Shown piece by piece: positions 62,826-64,000 of a stretch of 64,000 bases of DNA. Source of the stretch: Chitinophaga hostae (lineage in GTDB: Bacteria > Bacteroidota > Bacteroidia > Chitinophagales > Chitinophagaceae); the NCBI RefSeq assembly GCF_018224885.1, contig NZ_JAGTXB010000007.1:124001-188000 (forward strand), given 5' to 3'. A program made the position numbers and the translations under genes. The notes beneath the pieces were generated by a model, which did not search any database, was not told where the DNA came from, and worked only from the letters and a program-made list of their open reading frames with translations. Each line of letters starts with the position of its first letter. Position 1 is the first letter of the stretch.

Positions 62826-63944
62826 TTATTCCTCAAAATTAAAAAGGGATAACTGCGGGGATGGGCCGGTCTTCCCCTCTGATGCCGGGGCTTCGTTAAA
62901 ATTCGACAACGTAATACCTAACAGCCGTATGGGTTTATCTTCCGGCGAGGTAGCCGCCAGTAATTGTTTAGCCGTTTCAATGATAGTTTCAAAATCCCCC
63001 ACCGGGAAAGGAAAGGATTGATTACGGGTGATCTGTTTAAAGTCGGCGTATTTTATTTTGAGGGTAATAGTACGCCCTTTCAGCTGGTAACGTTCCAGCC
63101 GGTCGTATACGGTTTTACCGATTTTTATCAGTTCGGCCTCCATATCAGCCACGGTGGTCAGATCGTAGGGGAACGTATCTTCGGCACCGAGCGACTTGGT
63201 TTCGCGGTGTGGCTGCACTTCCCGTTCATCTTGCCCCCGTACAATACGATAATAGAAACTGCCTACTTTCCCAAAATGCGTTTTCAGATCCTGCTCGGAT
63301 AACTTTTTAAGATCAGCGCCGGTAAAGAGGCCCATCCTTTTCATTTTATCGGCAGTTACCTTACCAACGCCATGGAATTTTTCTACGGGCAGTTGCTCCA
63401 TAAACGATTCAATGGAAGAAGGCCCTATAAAAGTCAGTCCATCCGGCTTATTCAGATCAGACGCAATTTTGGCGACAAACTTATTGATCGACACACCGGC
63501 TGAAGCAGTCAACTGCAGTTCGTCTCGGATAGCCTGTTTGATGAGTTTGGCGATTTCGATGGCAGAACCGATATGCTGTTTATCGGTTGTTACATCAAGA
63601 TAAGCCTCATCAAGCGACAACGGTTCGATGAGGTCAGTATGCCGTGAAAATATTTCGCGGATACGCCGGGATACTTCTTTATATGCATCAAAACGGGGAC
63701 GCACAAATATCAGTTCCGGGCATAACTGCTGCGCTCTTTTAGAGGGCATAGCAGAGCGCACGCCAAATTTACGGGCTTCATAACTGGCGGTAGCCACCAC
63801 ACCGCCACGGCCTTCGGGAGAGCCACCAACAGCAATGGCCTTGCCCCTGTAAAGCGGGTTATCACGTTGCTCTACAGACGCATAAAAAGCGTCCATATCA
63901 ATATGAATAATTTTACGTTGTATGCTGTTTGAATTGTTCTCCAT
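62826..63944 (-). CDS. dinB: DNA polymerase IV (Y-family)
   Basis: 372 residues, full length. Catalytic motifs HIDMDAFYASVE (Asp 16 and 18 region) and EPLSLDEAYLDV. Palm/fingers TASYEARKFGVRSAMPSKRA, helix-hairpin-helix FHGVGKVTADKMKRMGL, and little-finger domain to about 350. The C-terminus ends QLSLFNFEE, containing the beta-clamp binding pentapeptide QLSLF. Performs translesion synthesis. Upstream TATCTTTA (63972-63965, minus) is a near-consensus -7 box 20 nt before the ATG. No LexA dyad could be identified in the short upstream segment available. Confidence 0.96.
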   Translation of the reverse strand: MENNSNSIQRKIIHIDMDAFYASVEQRDNPLYRGKAIAVGGSPEGRGGVVATASYEARKFGVRSAMPSKRAQQLCPELIFVRPRFDAYKEVSRRIREIFSRHTDLIEPLSLDEAYLDVTTDKQHIGSAIEIAKLIKQAIRDELQLTASAGVSINKFVAKIASDLNKPDGLTFIGPSSIESFMEQLPVEKFHGVGKVTADKMKRMGLFTGADLKKLSEQDLKTHFGKVGSFYYRIVRGQDEREVQPHRETKSLGAEDTFPYDLTTVADMEAELIKIGKTVYDRLERYQLKGRTITLKIKYADFKQITRNQSFPFPVGDFETIIETAKQLLAATSPEDKPIRLLGITLSNFNEAPASEGKTGPSPQLSLFNFEE

Positions 63945-64000
63945 TTCTACACCAGGAAGCGATGTAAAGATACGATGAAATATATTCAGGGACCACGGGG

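Overview
The window is a chromosomal segment of a Bacteroidota bacterium, most likely a Chitinophaga-type member of the Chitinophagaceae (inference from gene content; no 16S rRNA is present). The signs are a SusC/SusD pair under an ECF sigma factor and FecR-type anti-sigma factor, several TonB-dependent or CarboxypepD_reg-containing surface proteins, a type IX secretion (T9SS) sorting tail, promoters of the Bacteroidota type (TTG, then TAnnTTTG at -7) and almost no Shine-Dalgarno sequences. No tRNA, rRNA, CRISPR array, intact transposase or prophage was seen.

Layout. 1-10.1 kb (minus strand): a surface/RHS cluster with a small truncated secreted protein, a fibre-like protein, a coiled-coil outer-membrane protein and two consecutive large RHS/YD-repeat proteins, the second running off the left edge. 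10.3-22.4 kb: a nutrient-uptake locus on the minus strand reading sigma factor, FecR, SusC, SusD, a Tat-exported Gfo/Idh/MocA oxidoreductase and a HEAT-repeat protein with two DUF1080 domains. It ends at a hairpin terminator and suggests uptake and 3-keto processing of a glycoside. 22.7-28.1 kb: ROK sugar kinase, SPFH/flotillin-like protein, a divergent DoxX and HxlR-regulator pair, and a beta-hydroxyacid-type dehydrogenase. 28.2-37.5 kb: a giant alpha-2-macroglobulin-like protein with an embedded TonB-plug module, an Mpo1-like membrane protein and a TonB-dependent receptor. 37.6-42.5 kb: a tetR-tolC-emrA-emrB type efflux operon with an operator-laden promoter. 42.8-48.3 kb: small membrane protein, histidine kinase/response regulator pair, AraC regulator, M24 aminopeptidase. 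48.5-52.4 kb: a second DUF1080 locus (PA14-DUF1080 protein plus a cytochrome c-fused propeller dehydrogenase-like protein). 52.9-64 kb: HAD hydrolase, GNAT, DUF4251 protein, ABC exporter, tandem SGNH esterase with a T9SS tail, ankyrin-like protein, small membrane protein, alkaline phosphatase, an orphan CDI-type immunity protein, a decayed TlpA-like redoxin gene and DNA polymerase IV.

The most unusual feature is a dispersed family of six long palindromes (about 180-226 bp) at 22494-22719, 25932-26129, 46764-46943, 48314-48520, 52690-52894 and 54043-54227. All share inverted TTGCCCAGGATT ends and a similar hairpin tip, and all sit beside gene 3' ends, usually touching a stop codon. Within a copy the two arms match each other even where copies differ. 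One copy supplies the last codons and stop of the AraC gene; another has put an artificial N-terminal extension on the sigma-factor ORF. A second 3'-end repeat type (TTAGCTA heptamers plus an AAATGCAGCGGA tail) occurs twice.
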